The notes under the pieces: model-generated
What the model was told of the DNA's origin: nothing
The model's input: only the letters and a program-made list of their open reading frames with translations
Databases searched by the model: none
Shown: positions 51,477 through 60,389 of the stretch, one piece after another
How positions within the stretch are numbered: position 1 is the stretch's first letter
Layout of the letters: every line of letters starts with the position of its first letter
Translations under genes and position numbers: made by a program
Assembly (NCBI RefSeq): GCF_000382345.1
Contig: NZ_KB908105.1
Span: forward strand, 1-64,000
DNA from: Massilia niastensis DSM 21313
GTDB taxonomy: Bacteria; Pseudomonadota; Gammaproteobacteria; Burkholderiales; Burkholderiaceae_D
Direction of reading: 5' to 3'
Length of the DNA: 64,000 bases

Positions 51477-51788
51477 TTAGCGTTTGCGTGAATGCAGCAA
51501 GTCGCGCACGGTCTCGAGCAGGCCGTCCGCGACTTTCTCGGAATTGACTTGGAATTGGCCATCGGCGATGGCCGCCTTGATGCGTTCGACTTTCTTGCTG
51601 TCGAACACCTGGTTGTTGCCGCCCACCGCATTGGCCATCGCCTGGCCCTGCGAGGACAGGCGTACGCTGTCGGTCTGCGCCGCAGTCGGCGCAGCGGTCG
51701 TGGCCTTGTCGGCGGCGCGCGTGTTGTTGGCCGGCGTCGTGGTCGGCTGAAGGCCTGGATTGCCCTTGAGAGTATCGTTGATTTTCAC
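51477..51788 (-). CDS. flgM: Anti-sigma-28 factor FlgM
   Basis: 103 residues. The N-terminal half is disordered-looking (Thr/Ala/Asn-rich), and the C-terminal sigma-binding half reads D-S-V-R-L-S-S-Q-G, then K-V-E-R-I-K-A-A-I-A-D-G-Q-F-Q-V and A-D-G-L-L-E-T-V-R-D. It binds FliA until the hook is complete and is then exported. A strong sigma-28 promoter lies 49 bases upstream, giving the known feedback loop. Confidence 0.93.
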   Translation of the reverse strand: MKINDTLKGNPGLQPTTTPANNTRAADKATTAAPTAAQTDSVRLSSQGQAMANAVGGNNQVFDSKKVERIKAAIADGQFQVNSEKVADGLLETVRDLLHSRKR

Positions 51789-51836
51789 AGCATCATCCTT
51801 CTCTGTTCGGAGCGGAAACTCCGGGATCTGCCTGGA

Positions 51837-51863
51837 TTAACGGCACGAACCCCGCAAACTTTA
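51837..51863 (-). promoter_or_regulatory. Sigma-28 (FliA) promoter of flgMN
   Basis: On the minus strand TAAAGTTT, exactly 11 bases, then GCCGTTAA. This matches the sigma-28 consensus TAAAGTTT-N11-GCCGATAA at all but one position and has the correct spacing. It lies between flgA and flgM. Confidence 0.88.
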
Positions 51864-51895
51864 GCGCAGAAAAGGGCTTTCGGCATTTCATTTAT

Positions 51896-52591
51896 TTACA
51901 GCACGACCTCGACCTGGCCGCCCGCCCTGGCGGTGCCGCTGACCACCGTCCCGGACTGCGTGCGCACCTGCACCACCTGGCCTTCGCCGGCGGTGCCGAT
52001 CGCCTTCGCCTCGGCCGACACGGAGAAATTGGCGCCGCGCGACACCAGCCGCACGGCCTGGCCCTGCTGGACCACCGGTTTCGATTTCAGGGTGTCGAGG
52101 CGCAGGGCCATGCCTGCCGGCAGCGACACGGTCGGCGTGCGGCCAAGCGCCTGCGCCATGTCGGTAATGATGCCGTTCGGCATGGCCGCGATGTCGCCTT
52201 TCATCAGGACCAGCTGCGCCTGTTCGATCGGCTGGCCCTGGGCCAGCGGCACGGCGGCCGCGACATAGTCGGCGACCACGCTCACCTGGGCCTGGATATA
52301 CACGGTCCACGCCGTCGGCGCCGTGCAGCGCACGCCCACCGTGGTTTTCCCCCACGCCCGCGCGCCCGGCTGCTGGAAGGCTTCCGGCGCCGGGCAGGCG
52401 GCCAGGCTCATGCGCTGGTCGATGGCGCCGACCTTGATGCTCACCTGGCCGGGCAGGCCCGCGCTCTGGGTCTGCAGGTATTGCTCGACCACGCCCTTCA
52501 GGGCGCCCGGGCTCTGGCGCTGCGAAGGAGCCTGCTGCGCCTGTGCGCAGGCAAAGGGCAGGGCGAGGAACAGCAGGACGGCAGGTTTCAT
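51896..52591 (-). CDS. flgA: P-ring assembly chaperone FlgA
   Basis: 231 residues from the ATG at 52591; the frame is open much further upstream but there is no support for it. Signal peptide A-V-L-L-F-L-A-L-P-F-A-C-A-Q-A, then an N-terminal domain and the C-terminal SAF-like beta-clip domain with L-P-A-G-M-A-L-R, Q-G-Q-A-V-R-L-V and a final G-T-A-R-A-G-G-Q-V-E-V. FlgA helps FlgI form the P-ring in the periplasm. It is divergent from flgB. Confidence 0.93.
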   Translation of the reverse strand: MKPAVLLFLALPFACAQAQQAPSQRQSPGALKGVVEQYLQTQSAGLPGQVSIKVGAIDQRMSLAACPAPEAFQQPGARAWGKTTVGVRCTAPTAWTVYIQAQVSVVADYVAAAVPLAQGQPIEQAQLVLMKGDIAAMPNGIITDMAQALGRTPTVSLPAGMALRLDTLKSKPVVQQGQAVRLVSRGANFSVSAEAKAIGTAGEGQVVQVRTQSGTVVSGTARAGGQVEVVL

Positions 52592-52750
52592 GACAAGCTC
52601 GTGGGAACCGGAATACTGCCATCTTAGAAGAAGGGTTTCCGTAGCGAAACTATGAATAACCGGGTTTTGCCCGTCCTGCTCCTTCGATTGGGTGGAGACG
52701 GAGGTCCGTATGATCGATGCTGTCCCAACAAGAATCTGCCTGGAGGCGGC

Positions 52751-53170
52751 ATGATCGGCAAACTCGACAGCTATATGCGCTTTAACGAAACGGTGTTGTC
52801 CCTGCGCTCGCAGCGCCAGGAACTGCTGGCGTCGAACATCGCCAACGCCGACACCCCGAACTACAAGGCGCGCGACATCGACTTTTCCAGCGCCCTGCAG
52901 GGCGCGCTGGCGCGCGGCGGCCAGGCCGGCGGCGCGCTTGCCGCCACCAGCCAGGGCCACATCGCGCGCGGCGCGCCGGCCGGCGACACGCTGCCGGATG
53001 GCACCCCGGTGCTGTACCGCGGCGTGGTGCAGGGCAGCGTCGACGGCAACACGGTCGACATGGACGTCGAGCGCAACCAGTTCGCCGACAACGCGCTGCG
53101 CTACGAAGCCGGGATCACGATGATCAACAGCCAGATCAAGGGCCTGCTGGCGGCCATCCAGGGCCAGTAA
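52751..53170 (+). CDS. flgB: Flagellar proximal rod protein FlgB
   Basis: 139 residues from the ATG at 52751, preceded by GGAGG. The rod signature is S-N-I-A-N-A-D-T-P-N-Y-K-A-R-D, and the C-terminal helix R-Y-E-A-G-I-T-M-I-N-S-Q-I-K is typical. It is the first gene of the flgBCDEFGHIJ operon. The 159-base gap to flgA must hold divergent promoters; no sigma-28 match was seen there. Confidence 0.95.
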   Translation: MIGKLDSYMRFNETVLSLRSQRQELLASNIANADTPNYKARDIDFSSALQGALARGGQAGGALAATSQGHIARGAPAGDTLPDGTPVLYRGVVQGSVDGNTVDMDVERNQFADNALRYEAGITMINSQIKGLLAAIQGQ

Positions 53171-53172
53171 TC

Positions 53173-53574
53173 ATGTCGCTCTTTAATATCTTCAATGTCT
53201 CGGGCTCGGCCATGAGCGCCCAGGCCCAGCGCCTGAATACCACGGCCAGCAACCTCGCCAACGCCGACAGCGCCACCAGTTCCACCGGCGAAGCCTACCG
53301 CGCCAAGGCGGTCGTGTTCGAAGCGGTGCCGAGCGCCTCCGGCGCCACCGGCGTGCGGGTGCGCGAAGTGGTCGAGGATCCGTCCCCGCAGAAGCAGGTC
53401 TACGAACCGAACCACCCGCTGGCCGACGACAAGGGCTATGTGACGATGCCGAACGTGAACGTGGTCGACGAGATGGTGAACATGCTGTCGGCCTCGCGTT
53501 CCTACCAGACCAACGTCGAGACCATGAACGCGGCCAAGACCATGCTGCTCAAGACCCTGACCATCGGCCAATAA
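53173..53574 (+). CDS. flgC: Flagellar proximal rod protein FlgC
   Basis: 133 residues. It opens M-S-L-F-N-I-F-N-V-S-G-S-A-M-S-A-Q with the rod motif A-S-N-L-A-N-A-D-S, and has the conserved Y-V-T-M-P-N-V-N-V-V-D-E-M-V-N-M and R-S-Y-Q-T-N-V-E at the C-terminus. It starts two bases after flgB. Confidence 0.96.
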   Translation: MSLFNIFNVSGSAMSAQAQRLNTTASNLANADSATSSTGEAYRAKAVVFEAVPSASGATGVRVREVVEDPSPQKQVYEPNHPLADDKGYVTMPNVNVVDEMVNMLSASRSYQTNVETMNAAKTMLLKTLTIGQ

Positions 53575-53590
53575 TCAAGAATAAGTCCTC

Positions 53591-54307
53591 ATGTCCACCA
53601 CCATCAACAGCGCCAACACCCGTTCGTCCATCGATAACATCATGGACAGCATGAACCCGAAGCCGACGGCTCCGGCCGACAGCGTCCAGGCCGATACCGA
53701 CAAGTTCATGAAACTCCTGGTCACCCAGCTGAAGAATCAGGATCCGCTGAATCCGCTCGACAACGCCCAGGTGACCAGCCAGCTGGCCCAGCTGTCGACC
53801 GTGACCGGGGTGAACAAGCTGAATACCACGCTGGAATCGCTGAAGGGGAGTTACCAGACCGCGGAATCGATGCAGGCGGCCAACCTGATCGAAAAGACCG
53901 TGCTGGTCGAAGGCGATACCACCTACCTGACGGATGGCGCGGCGGTTTTCGGCCTGGAACTGGGGACCCCGGCCGACAAGGTCAAGATCATCATCACCGA
54001 TCCGGCCACCGGCAAGGACGTGGCGACGATCGACATGGGCGCGCAGGAAGCGGGCATCCTGCCGATCGGCTGGGACGGCGCGCCCGACCCGGCGGACCCG
54101 AACGCGCCCTCGACGCAGGTGATCCTGCCGAACGGCCAGTACACCTTCCGGGCCGAGGTCACCCGCGGCGGCGAAAAGCTCACCGACTTCAAGACACTGT
54201 CCTTCGACAGCGTGGGCAGCATCACGATCGACCCCAAGACCGGCGTCAAGCTGAACCTGGCCAACAAGGGCACGGTGACGATGTCCGACATCAAGCAAAT
54301 CCTGTAA
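53591..54307 (+). CDS. flgD: Hook-capping protein FlgD
   Basis: 238 residues. The N-terminal export and capping segment F-M-K-L-L-V-T-Q-L-K-N-Q-D-P-L-N-P-L-D-N is diagnostic, followed by the Tudor/FnIII-like C-terminal domain (L-P-N-G-Q-Y-T-F-R-A-E-V). It is the scaffold for hook assembly and is discarded when the hook is complete. Confidence 0.96.
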   Translation: MSTTINSANTRSSIDNIMDSMNPKPTAPADSVQADTDKFMKLLVTQLKNQDPLNPLDNAQVTSQLAQLSTVTGVNKLNTTLESLKGSYQTAESMQAANLIEKTVLVEGDTTYLTDGAAVFGLELGTPADKVKIIITDPATGKDVATIDMGAQEAGILPIGWDGAPDPADPNAPSTQVILPNGQYTFRAEVTRGGEKLTDFKTLSFDSVGSITIDPKTGVKLNLANKGTVTMSDIKQIL

Positions 54308-54343
54308 GCAAGCCGCTTACCCACCTCGTATCAGGAGAAATAT

Positions 54344-55879
54344 ATGTCATTTCAACAAGGACTGAGCGGCTTGAACGGCGCAGCGAAATCGCTGGATGTC
54401 ATCGGTAACAACATCGCCAACGCGAGCACGGTCGGCTTCAAGGGCTCGACCGCCCAGTTCGCCGACGTGTACGCCAAGTCGCTCAACGGCGCGGGCGGCA
54501 ATTCGCCCGGCATCGGCACCAAGGTGGCGGCCATCGCCCAGCAGTTTGTCCAGGGGAACGTCGAAGCGTCGAACAACCCGCTCGACATCGCCATCAACGG
54601 CGCCGGCTTCTTCCGCGTCGAGGCGGCGGGCGTGGTGCAGTACTCGCGCAACGGCCAGTTCTCGGTCGACAAGGATGGCTACATCATCAACGCACAGAGC
54701 GCCAAGCTGACCGGCTATGGCGTGAATGCGAATGGCCAGATCGTGGCGGGCTCCCCGGGGCCCTTGAAGATCGACACCTCCGACCTCGCGCCCAAGGCGA
54801 GCAAGAACATCAAGTTCGAGATCCAGCTCGATTCGCGCAGCACGGTGCCGCCGAATACGCCCTTCGATCCGAACGACTCGGATACCTACAACTACCAGAG
54901 CCCGCTGACCGTGTACGACACGCTCGGCAACTCCCATGCGGTGTCGGCCTACTATGTCAAGACCGGCCCGGGCCAGTGGGACGTGTACGCCACCAGCGAT
55001 ACCGGCGAGATCACCAAGCAGAAGGTGGCGGCCGCCGCCACCGGCACCGGCGCCCCCTTCGCCGCGGTGAACGCCGCGCGCACCGCCTGGGAAGCCGCGA
55101 CCAAGGTGGTGCCGCCGGTGCAGGCCGACATCACCGCCGCCCTGGCTGCCTATGCCACCGCCGCCTCGGCCATGGTGACGGCAGCGGCCGGCGCCGCCGG
55201 CGGCACGGCCGCCAACCAGACCGAGATCGCCGCCGCCGCCGCCGCCGCCGCCGCGATCCCGGGCGCCACCCCGGGCGAGGTCGACGCCGCGATGGCCGGC
55301 GCGATCAAGGTGCCGCCGGTCGCGATCGGCAAGCTGGCGTTCGACACCAATGGCTCGCTCAACAAGACCCTGACCGGCACCGCCGGCAAGTTCGACGTCA
55401 CCCTGCCGCTGTTCCCGTCGACCGGCGCCGAGCTGACCCTGCCGGTAACGATCGACTTCAACGGTTCCACCCAGTACGGCACGACGACCAACGAGAAGAC
55501 GACCAAGGCCGACGGCTTCAAGGCCGGCGTCCTGCAGCGCTTCACGACCGGCGGCGACGGCGTGATCCTGGGACAGTACGACAACGGCGAAACCAGGCCG
55601 CTGGGCCAGGTCGTGCTGGCCAACTTCACCAACCCGAACGGCCTCGAGCCGCTGGGCAACAACGCCTGGGCCGAAACCTCCGACTCGGGCGGGCCGATGA
55701 TCGGCACCCCGGACTCGGGCGGCCTCGGCGTGCTGAACGCGGGGGCGACCGAAGCCTCGAGCGTCGACCTGACCGCCGAGCTGGTCAACATGATCACGGC
55801 GCAGCGGGTCTACCAGGCCAATGCGCAGACCATCAAGACCCAGGACTCGGTGCTGCAGACGCTGGTGAACCTGCGCTGA
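54344..55879 (+). CDS. flgE: Flagellar hook protein FlgE with Ala-rich insertion
   Basis: 511 residues, about 100 more than usual. The N-terminal rod-like helix (F-Q-Q-G-L-S-G-L-N-G-A-A, N-N-I-A-N-A-S-T-V-G-F-K) and C-terminal helix (E-L-V-N-M-I-T-A-Q-R-V-Y-Q-A-N) are intact. Residues about 229-325 are an insertion of low complexity, rich in Ala and Thr, including nine Ala in a row coded mostly by GCC. It lies in the surface part of the hook subunit. The reading frame is unbroken. Confidence 0.95.
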   Translation: MSFQQGLSGLNGAAKSLDVIGNNIANASTVGFKGSTAQFADVYAKSLNGAGGNSPGIGTKVAAIAQQFVQGNVEASNNPLDIAINGAGFFRVEAAGVVQYSRNGQFSVDKDGYIINAQSAKLTGYGVNANGQIVAGSPGPLKIDTSDLAPKASKNIKFEIQLDSRSTVPPNTPFDPNDSDTYNYQSPLTVYDTLGNSHAVSAYYVKTGPGQWDVYATSDTGEITKQKVAAAATGTGAPFAAVNAARTAWEAATKVVPPVQADITAALAAYATAASAMVTAAAGAAGGTAANQTEIAAAAAAAAAIPGATPGEVDAAMAGAIKVPPVAIGKLAFDTNGSLNKTLTGTAGKFDVTLPLFPSTGAELTLPVTIDFNGSTQYGTTTNEKTTKADGFKAGVLQRFTTGGDGVILGQYDNGETRPLGQVVLANFTNPNGLEPLGNNAWAETSDSGGPMIGTPDSGGLGVLNAGATEASSVDLTAELVNMITAQRVYQANAQTIKTQDSVLQTLVNLR

Positions 55880-55895
55880 TGCCGGCGTGAGTTGA

Positions 55896-55971
55896 GCGCG
55901 TGGGCGGGAAACCCGCCCACCCTACGGCGCATGCCACATGTAGGGTGGGCAGCTTTGCTGCCCACGCGTCC
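55896..55971. repeat. REP pair, tails facing inward, between flgE and flgF
   Basis: GCGCGTGGGCGGG-AAA-CCCGCCCACCCTAC (55896-55925) and GTAGGGTGGGCAGC-TTT-GCTGCCCACGCGTCC (55940-55971), 14 bases apart. Stems GGGCGGG and GGGCAGC differ but each is fully paired. The pair sits 16 bases after the flgE stop, inside the operon. Confidence 0.85.
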
Positions 55972-56012
55972 AAGCAAGCTTCGCGTCACTGCAACACAAC
56001 AAGGAACAACGA

Positions 56013-56753
56013 ATGGACCGCCTGATCTACACCGCCGCCTCCGGGGCCAAGCACATCCTGGAACAGCAGGCCACGACCGCGAACAACCTGGCGAACGTCG
56101 GCACCACGGGCTTCCGCGCCCAGCTCGACATCTTCCGCGCGGCGCCGGTGCAGGGCGAGGGCTTGCCGACGCGCGCCTTCGTGGTCGACTCGACCGCCGG
56201 CCACGACTTCTCGTCGGGCCCGCTGCAGGTCACCGGCCGCGACCTCGACGTGGCGATCAAGGGCAAGGGCTGGATCGCGGTCCAGATGGCGGACGGCAGC
56301 GAAGCCTACACCCGCAACGGTGCGCTCCAGATGAGCCCGAACGGCCTGCTGCAGACCGCGTCCGGCAACACGATCGCGGGCGAGGGCGGTCCGATCACCA
56401 TCCCGCCCGACGCCACCGTGACGGTCGGCGGCGACGGCACCATCTCGACCATCTCGACCACCGAGCAGCCGGCCGCGCCGGCCGTGCTCGGCCGCCTGAA
56501 GCTGGTCAATCCGCCGGAAGCTGACCTGGTGCGCGGCGACGACGGCCTGTTCCGCCTGAAGGACGGCAGCGCCGCGCCGCTCGATCCGGCGGTGGCGGTG
56601 GCCGGCGGCGCCCTGGAAGGCAGCAACGTCAGCGCGGTCGATGCGATGGTCGACATGATCGCCCTGGCGCGCTCCTTCGACACCCAAATGAGCCTGTTGA
56701 AGAACGCCGAGAATAACGCTGCGAAAGCTACCCAGATCCTCGCTTTGAATTGA
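56013..56753 (+). CDS. flgF: Flagellar rod protein FlgF
   Basis: 246 residues. N-terminal M-D-R-L-I-Y-T-A-A-S-G-A-K and A-N-N-L-A-N-V-G-T-T-G-F-R, central V-A-I-K-G-K-G-W-I-A-V, and C-terminal S-N-V-S-A-V-D-A-M-V-D-M-I-A-L-A-R-S-F are all typical of FlgF. It forms the proximal rod with FlgB, FlgC and FliE. Confidence 0.95.
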   Translation: MDRLIYTAASGAKHILEQQATTANNLANVGTTGFRAQLDIFRAAPVQGEGLPTRAFVVDSTAGHDFSSGPLQVTGRDLDVAIKGKGWIAVQMADGSEAYTRNGALQMSPNGLLQTASGNTIAGEGGPITIPPDATVTVGGDGTISTISTTEQPAAPAVLGRLKLVNPPEADLVRGDDGLFRLKDGSAAPLDPAVAVAGGALEGSNVSAVDAMVDMIALARSFDTQMSLLKNAENNAAKATQILALN

Positions 56754-56817
56754 GTGTTGCTCCAGCATAATTCTATGGTGCGTGGCGGGTTCCGTCTGCC
56801 GCCAATAGGAGAACACC

Positions 56818-57600
56818 ATGATTCGTTCGCTGTTTATTGCCAAGACCGGCCTGGAAGCGCAGCAGACCAACCTCGACGTCATTTCGAACAACCTCGCCAA
56901 CGTCAGCACGAATGGTTTCAAGCGTTCGCGCGCCGTGTTCGAGGACCTGCTGTACCAGAACGTGCGCCAGCCCGGCGCCCAGTCCTCGCAACAGACCAAC
57001 CTGCCGTCGGGCCTGCAGGTCGGCACCGGCGTGCGCACCGTCGCCACCGAACGCATCTTCACCCAGGGTAACCCGCAGGCGACCGGCAACACGCGCGACC
57101 TGATGGTCGACGGCGCGGGCTTCTTCCCGGTCCTGCTGCCGGACGGCACCCAGGCCTATACCCGCGACGGTTCGTTCAAGACCGACCAGAACGGCCAGCT
57201 GGTCACCTCCAGCGGCTACGTGATCCAGCCCGCCATCACCATTCCGCCGAACGCCGAAGGGATTACCGTCGGCAAGGACGGCGTGGTCTCGGTCAAGCTG
57301 CCGGGCGTGGTCGCCACCACCCAGGTCGGCTCCATCCAGCTGGCCACCTTCGTCAACCCGGCCGGCCTGGAGTCGCGCGGCGAGAACCTGTACGTCGAGA
57401 CCGGCGCCTCGGGCAATCCGAACCTCAACGTGCCGGGCACGAATGGCGCCGGCGACCTGTTGCAGGGCTATGTCGAATCCTCGAACGTCAACGTGGTCGA
57501 GGAAATGGTCAACATGATCCAGACCCAGCGCGCCTACGAGATCAACAGCAAGGCGATCACCACCTCCGACCAGATGCTGCAAAAGCTGGCCCAGTTATGA
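56818..57600 (+). CDS. flgG: Flagellar distal rod protein FlgG
   Basis: 260 residues, the normal length. M-I-R-S-L-F-I-A-K-T-G-L-E-A-Q-Q-T, S-N-N-L-A-N-V-S-T-N-G-F-K-R-S-R and the distal-rod segment F-E-D-L-L-Y-Q-N are diagnostic. The C-terminus has E-E-M-V-N-M-I-Q-T-Q-R-A-Y-E. Its stop overlaps the flgH start by ATGA. Confidence 0.97.
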   Translation: MIRSLFIAKTGLEAQQTNLDVISNNLANVSTNGFKRSRAVFEDLLYQNVRQPGAQSSQQTNLPSGLQVGTGVRTVATERIFTQGNPQATGNTRDLMVDGAGFFPVLLPDGTQAYTRDGSFKTDQNGQLVTSSGYVIQPAITIPPNAEGITVGKDGVVSVKLPGVVATTQVGSIQLATFVNPAGLESRGENLYVETGASGNPNLNVPGTNGAGDLLQGYVESSNVNVVEEMVNMIQTQRAYEINSKAITTSDQMLQKLAQL

Positions 57601-58247
57601 AAACGCTTCTCTTGTCCGTCGCCGCGCTGCTGGTCCTGGCCGGCTGCGCGACCGCGCCCAGCTCGATCGTGCAGGGGCCGACCAGCGCCCGTCCGATGCT
57701 GGTCGATGCCGCGCCGCCCAGCGACGGCGCGATCTACAACGCCAATTCCTACCGTCCGATGTTCGAGGACCGGCGCGCGCGCCACATCGGCGACCTCCTG
57801 ACCATCAACATCAGCGAGCGCACCTCGGCCACCAAGGCCGGCGCCAGCTCGGGCAACAAGTCCGGCAGCGCCAGCCTGGCGGTGCCGGGCATCCTGCAGT
57901 CGAAGATCGGCGGCAGCCTGGCGCTCGAATCGGGCACCAAGTTTGCCGACGGCGACAACCAGAGCGCCTCGAACAATTTCACCGGCACCATCGGCGTGAC
58001 CGTGACCGAAGTGCTGCCCAACGGGAACCTGATCGTGGCCGGCGAAAAGCAGGTCGCGATGAACAAGGGCGTGGAATTCATCCGCTTCTCGGGCATGGTC
58101 AGCCCCGACACCATCCAGCCGGGCAATATGGTGTCCTCGACCGTGGTGGCCGATGCGCGCGTCGAATACCGCACCAACAGCCGGATCGACCGCGCCGAGG
58201 TGAATTCGATGCTGTCGCGCTTCTTCCTGTCGATGCTGCCGTTCTAA
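57597..58247 (+). CDS. flgH: L-ring lipoprotein FlgH
   Basis: 216 residues. Signal peptide with lipobox L-A-G-C at residues 14-17, then D-R-R-A-R-H-I-G-D-L-L-T-I-N-I-S-E and the conserved P-N-G-N-L-I-V-A-G-E-K and F-I-R-F-S-G-M-V blocks. It forms the outer-membrane L-ring. Confidence 0.97.
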   Translation: MKTLLLSVAALLVLAGCATAPSSIVQGPTSARPMLVDAAPPSDGAIYNANSYRPMFEDRRARHIGDLLTINISERTSATKAGASSGNKSGSASLAVPGILQSKIGGSLALESGTKFADGDNQSASNNFTGTIGVTVTEVLPNGNLIVAGEKQVAMNKGVEFIRFSGMVSPDTIQPGNMVSSTVVADARVEYRTNSRIDRAEVNSMLSRFFLSMLPF

Positions 58248-58263
58248 GGTCTTTTTTATTTTT

Positions 58264-59370
58264 ATGCGCAAGTTTTCTTCCCTCCTGCTGCTGTGCGCGG
58301 CCTTCCTCGGCGCCGCGCCGCTGGCCCGGGCCGAACGCCTGAAGGACCTGGCGACCATCGCCGGCGTGCGCCAGAACCAGCTGTCCGGCTACGGTATCGT
58401 GGTGGGCCTGGACGGCACCGGCGACCAGACCAGCCAGACCCCGTTCACGGTGCAGTCGATCCACGCGATGCTGCAGCAGAAGGGCGTCAACCTGCCGCCC
58501 GGCACCCAGCTGCAGCTGAAGAACGTCGCGGCCGTGATGGTCACGGCCTCGCTGCCGGCCTTCGCCCAGCCGGGCCAGACGATCGACATCACGGTGTCGT
58601 CGATCGGTAACGCCAAGAGCCTGCGCGGCGGCACCCTCCTGATGACCCCGCTGCACGGCGCCGACGGCCAGGTGTATGCGATGGGCCAGGGCAACCTGGT
58701 GGTCGGCGGCGTCGGCGCCCAGGCCGGCGGCGCCGCGGTCCAGGTCAACCACCTGGCGGTGGGCAAGATTTCCGGCGGCGCGACCGTCGAGCGCGCGGTG
58801 GCGTCGAACCTGGGCGAGAACAACCAGATCCGCCTGGAGCTGAAGGAAACCGACTTCGCCACCGTCGCGCGCGTGGTCGAGGCGATCAACGACCAGTACG
58901 GCGCCGGCGTGGCGACCGCGCTCGACGGCCGCGTGATCCGCGTGCGCACCCCGTCCTCGAGCGACCAGCGGGTGGCCTTCCTCGGCATGCTGGAACAGAT
59001 GGACGTGAAGCCCACGGTGGCCTCGGCCAAGGTGATCCTGAACGCGCGCACCGGTTCGGTGGTGATGAACCAGGCCGTGATGCTGGACAACTGCGCCATC
59101 TCGCACGGCAACCTGTCGATCACGGTCGGTTCCGAACCCCAGGTCAGCCAGCCGGCGCCGGGCTCGCGCGGCGCGACCGTCGTCACCCAGGCCAGTTCGG
59201 TCGAGATCAAGAAGGATCCGGGCAAGGTCCTGATGGTCAAGGGCGGCGCTTCGCTGGCCGAGGTGGTCAAGGCCATGAATTCGATCGGCGCCACGCCGCA
59301 AGACCTGCTCGCCATCCTGCAGGCCCTGAAGGCCGCCGGCGCGCTGCGCGCCGAACTCGAGATTATTTAA
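58264..59370 (+). CDS. flgI: P-ring protein FlgI
   Basis: 368 residues with a cleaved signal peptide (L-L-L-L-C-A-A-F-L-G-A-A-P-L-A-R-A). V-R-Q-N-Q-L-S-G-Y-G-I-V-V-G-L-D-G-T-G-D is the family signature, and R-L-E-L-K-E-T-D-F-A and V-V-K-A-M-N-S-I-G-A-T-P-Q-D-L follow. It forms the peptidoglycan P-ring with the help of FlgA. Confidence 0.97.
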   Translation: MRKFSSLLLLCAAFLGAAPLARAERLKDLATIAGVRQNQLSGYGIVVGLDGTGDQTSQTPFTVQSIHAMLQQKGVNLPPGTQLQLKNVAAVMVTASLPAFAQPGQTIDITVSSIGNAKSLRGGTLLMTPLHGADGQVYAMGQGNLVVGGVGAQAGGAAVQVNHLAVGKISGGATVERAVASNLGENNQIRLELKETDFATVARVVEAINDQYGAGVATALDGRVIRVRTPSSSDQRVAFLGMLEQMDVKPTVASAKVILNARTGSVVMNQAVMLDNCAISHGNLSITVGSEPQVSQPAPGSRGATVVTQASSVEIKKDPGKVLMVKGGASLAEVVKAMNSIGATPQDLLAILQALKAAGALRAELEII

Positions 59371-59382
59371 GAAAACCGCATC

Positions 59383-60300
59383 ATGATCGCCTCGACCTCC
59401 ACCGACCTGTCTTCCAAGTTCGCCCTCGATACCCAGGGTTTGGGCGAACTCAAGAAAGGCGCGAAAACCGGTTCCCCGGCCGCGCTGAAGGAGGCAGCCA
59501 CCCAGTTCGAGGCGATGTTCATCAACATGATGATGAAGAGCATGCGCGACGCCACGCCGCAGGAGGGCATGCTCGACAACGAGCAGACCAAGACCTTCAC
59601 CGGCATGCTGGACCAGCAGACTAGCCAGAACCTGGCCAAGCGCGGCATGGGCCTGGCCGACGTGCTGGTGCGCCAGCTGGGCGCCCAGAACATGGGCCAG
59701 CAGGCGCTGGCGATCGGCGCCGACGGCAAGGGCGGCAAGGACATGCCGGCGCCGATGGATGCCGCCACCATGATCAAGACCGGCGCTCCCGCGGCCGGCG
59801 CGCCGGCGCTGCCGCTGACCACGGCCACGGGCCGGGTCCAGGCGCCGCATGTGCGCTCGTTCCAGGAAAAGCTGCACGTCCACGCGGCCGAGGCCGAGCG
59901 CGCCACCGGCGTGCCGGCCAAGTTCATGCTGGGCCAGGCCGCGCTCGAAACCGGCTGGGGCAAGCGCATGATCCGCAACGCCGATGGCAGCGACAGCAAC
60001 AACCTGTTCGGCATCAAGGCCGGCCCCAACTGGAAGGGCAAGGTCGCCACCGCCGTCACCACCGAGTACGTGAACGGCCGGCCGCAGACCAGGGTGGAAA
60101 AGTTCCGCGCGTACGACTCACCGGCCGACTCGTTCAAGGATTACGCGAAGCTGCTGGCCAATAATTCGCGTTATGAAAAAGTCATCGACAGCGGCGGCGA
60201 TGCGGCCGCCTTCGCCCAGGGCCTGCAGCGCGCCGGCTATGCGACCGACCCGCATTACGCGACCAAGCTGACCCGTATCATCAAGAATTCGCTGGCCTGA
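59383..60300 (+). CDS. flgJ: Rod-capping protein and peptidoglycan hydrolase FlgJ
   Basis: 305 residues. The N-terminal rod-capping part has A-T-Q-F-E-A-M-F-I-N-M-M-M-K-S-M-R. The C-terminal glucosaminidase domain carries the catalytic Glu in A-A-L-E-T-G-W-G-K and the N-N-L-F-G-I-K-A block. It locally opens the cell wall for the rod. The dual-domain form is usual in beta- and gammaproteobacteria. Confidence 0.96.
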   Translation: MIASTSTDLSSKFALDTQGLGELKKGAKTGSPAALKEAATQFEAMFINMMMKSMRDATPQEGMLDNEQTKTFTGMLDQQTSQNLAKRGMGLADVLVRQLGAQNMGQQALAIGADGKGGKDMPAPMDAATMIKTGAPAAGAPALPLTTATGRVQAPHVRSFQEKLHVHAAEAERATGVPAKFMLGQAALETGWGKRMIRNADGSDSNNLFGIKAGPNWKGKVATAVTTEYVNGRPQTRVEKFRAYDSPADSFKDYAKLLANNSRYEKVIDSGGDAAAFAQGLQRAGYATDPHYATKLTRIIKNSLA

Positions 60301-60335
60301 CCGGACGGGACTAGCCTGGAGTTGCAAGAGTGACT

Positions 60336-60362
60336 TCAAGTTTTCAGAAAAGCTGCCGTTGA
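60336..60362 (+). promoter_or_regulatory. Sigma-28 (FliA) promoter of flgKL
   Basis: TCAAGTTT, exactly 11 bases, then GCCGTTGA. It is two mismatches weaker than the flgM promoter but has the same spacing and the GCCGTT core, and lies 28 bases before the flgK ATG. The late genes flgKL can thus be expressed apart from flgBCDEFGHIJ. Confidence 0.75.
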
Positions 60363-60389
60363 CAGCATCGTTAGAGAAAGAAAAACACC

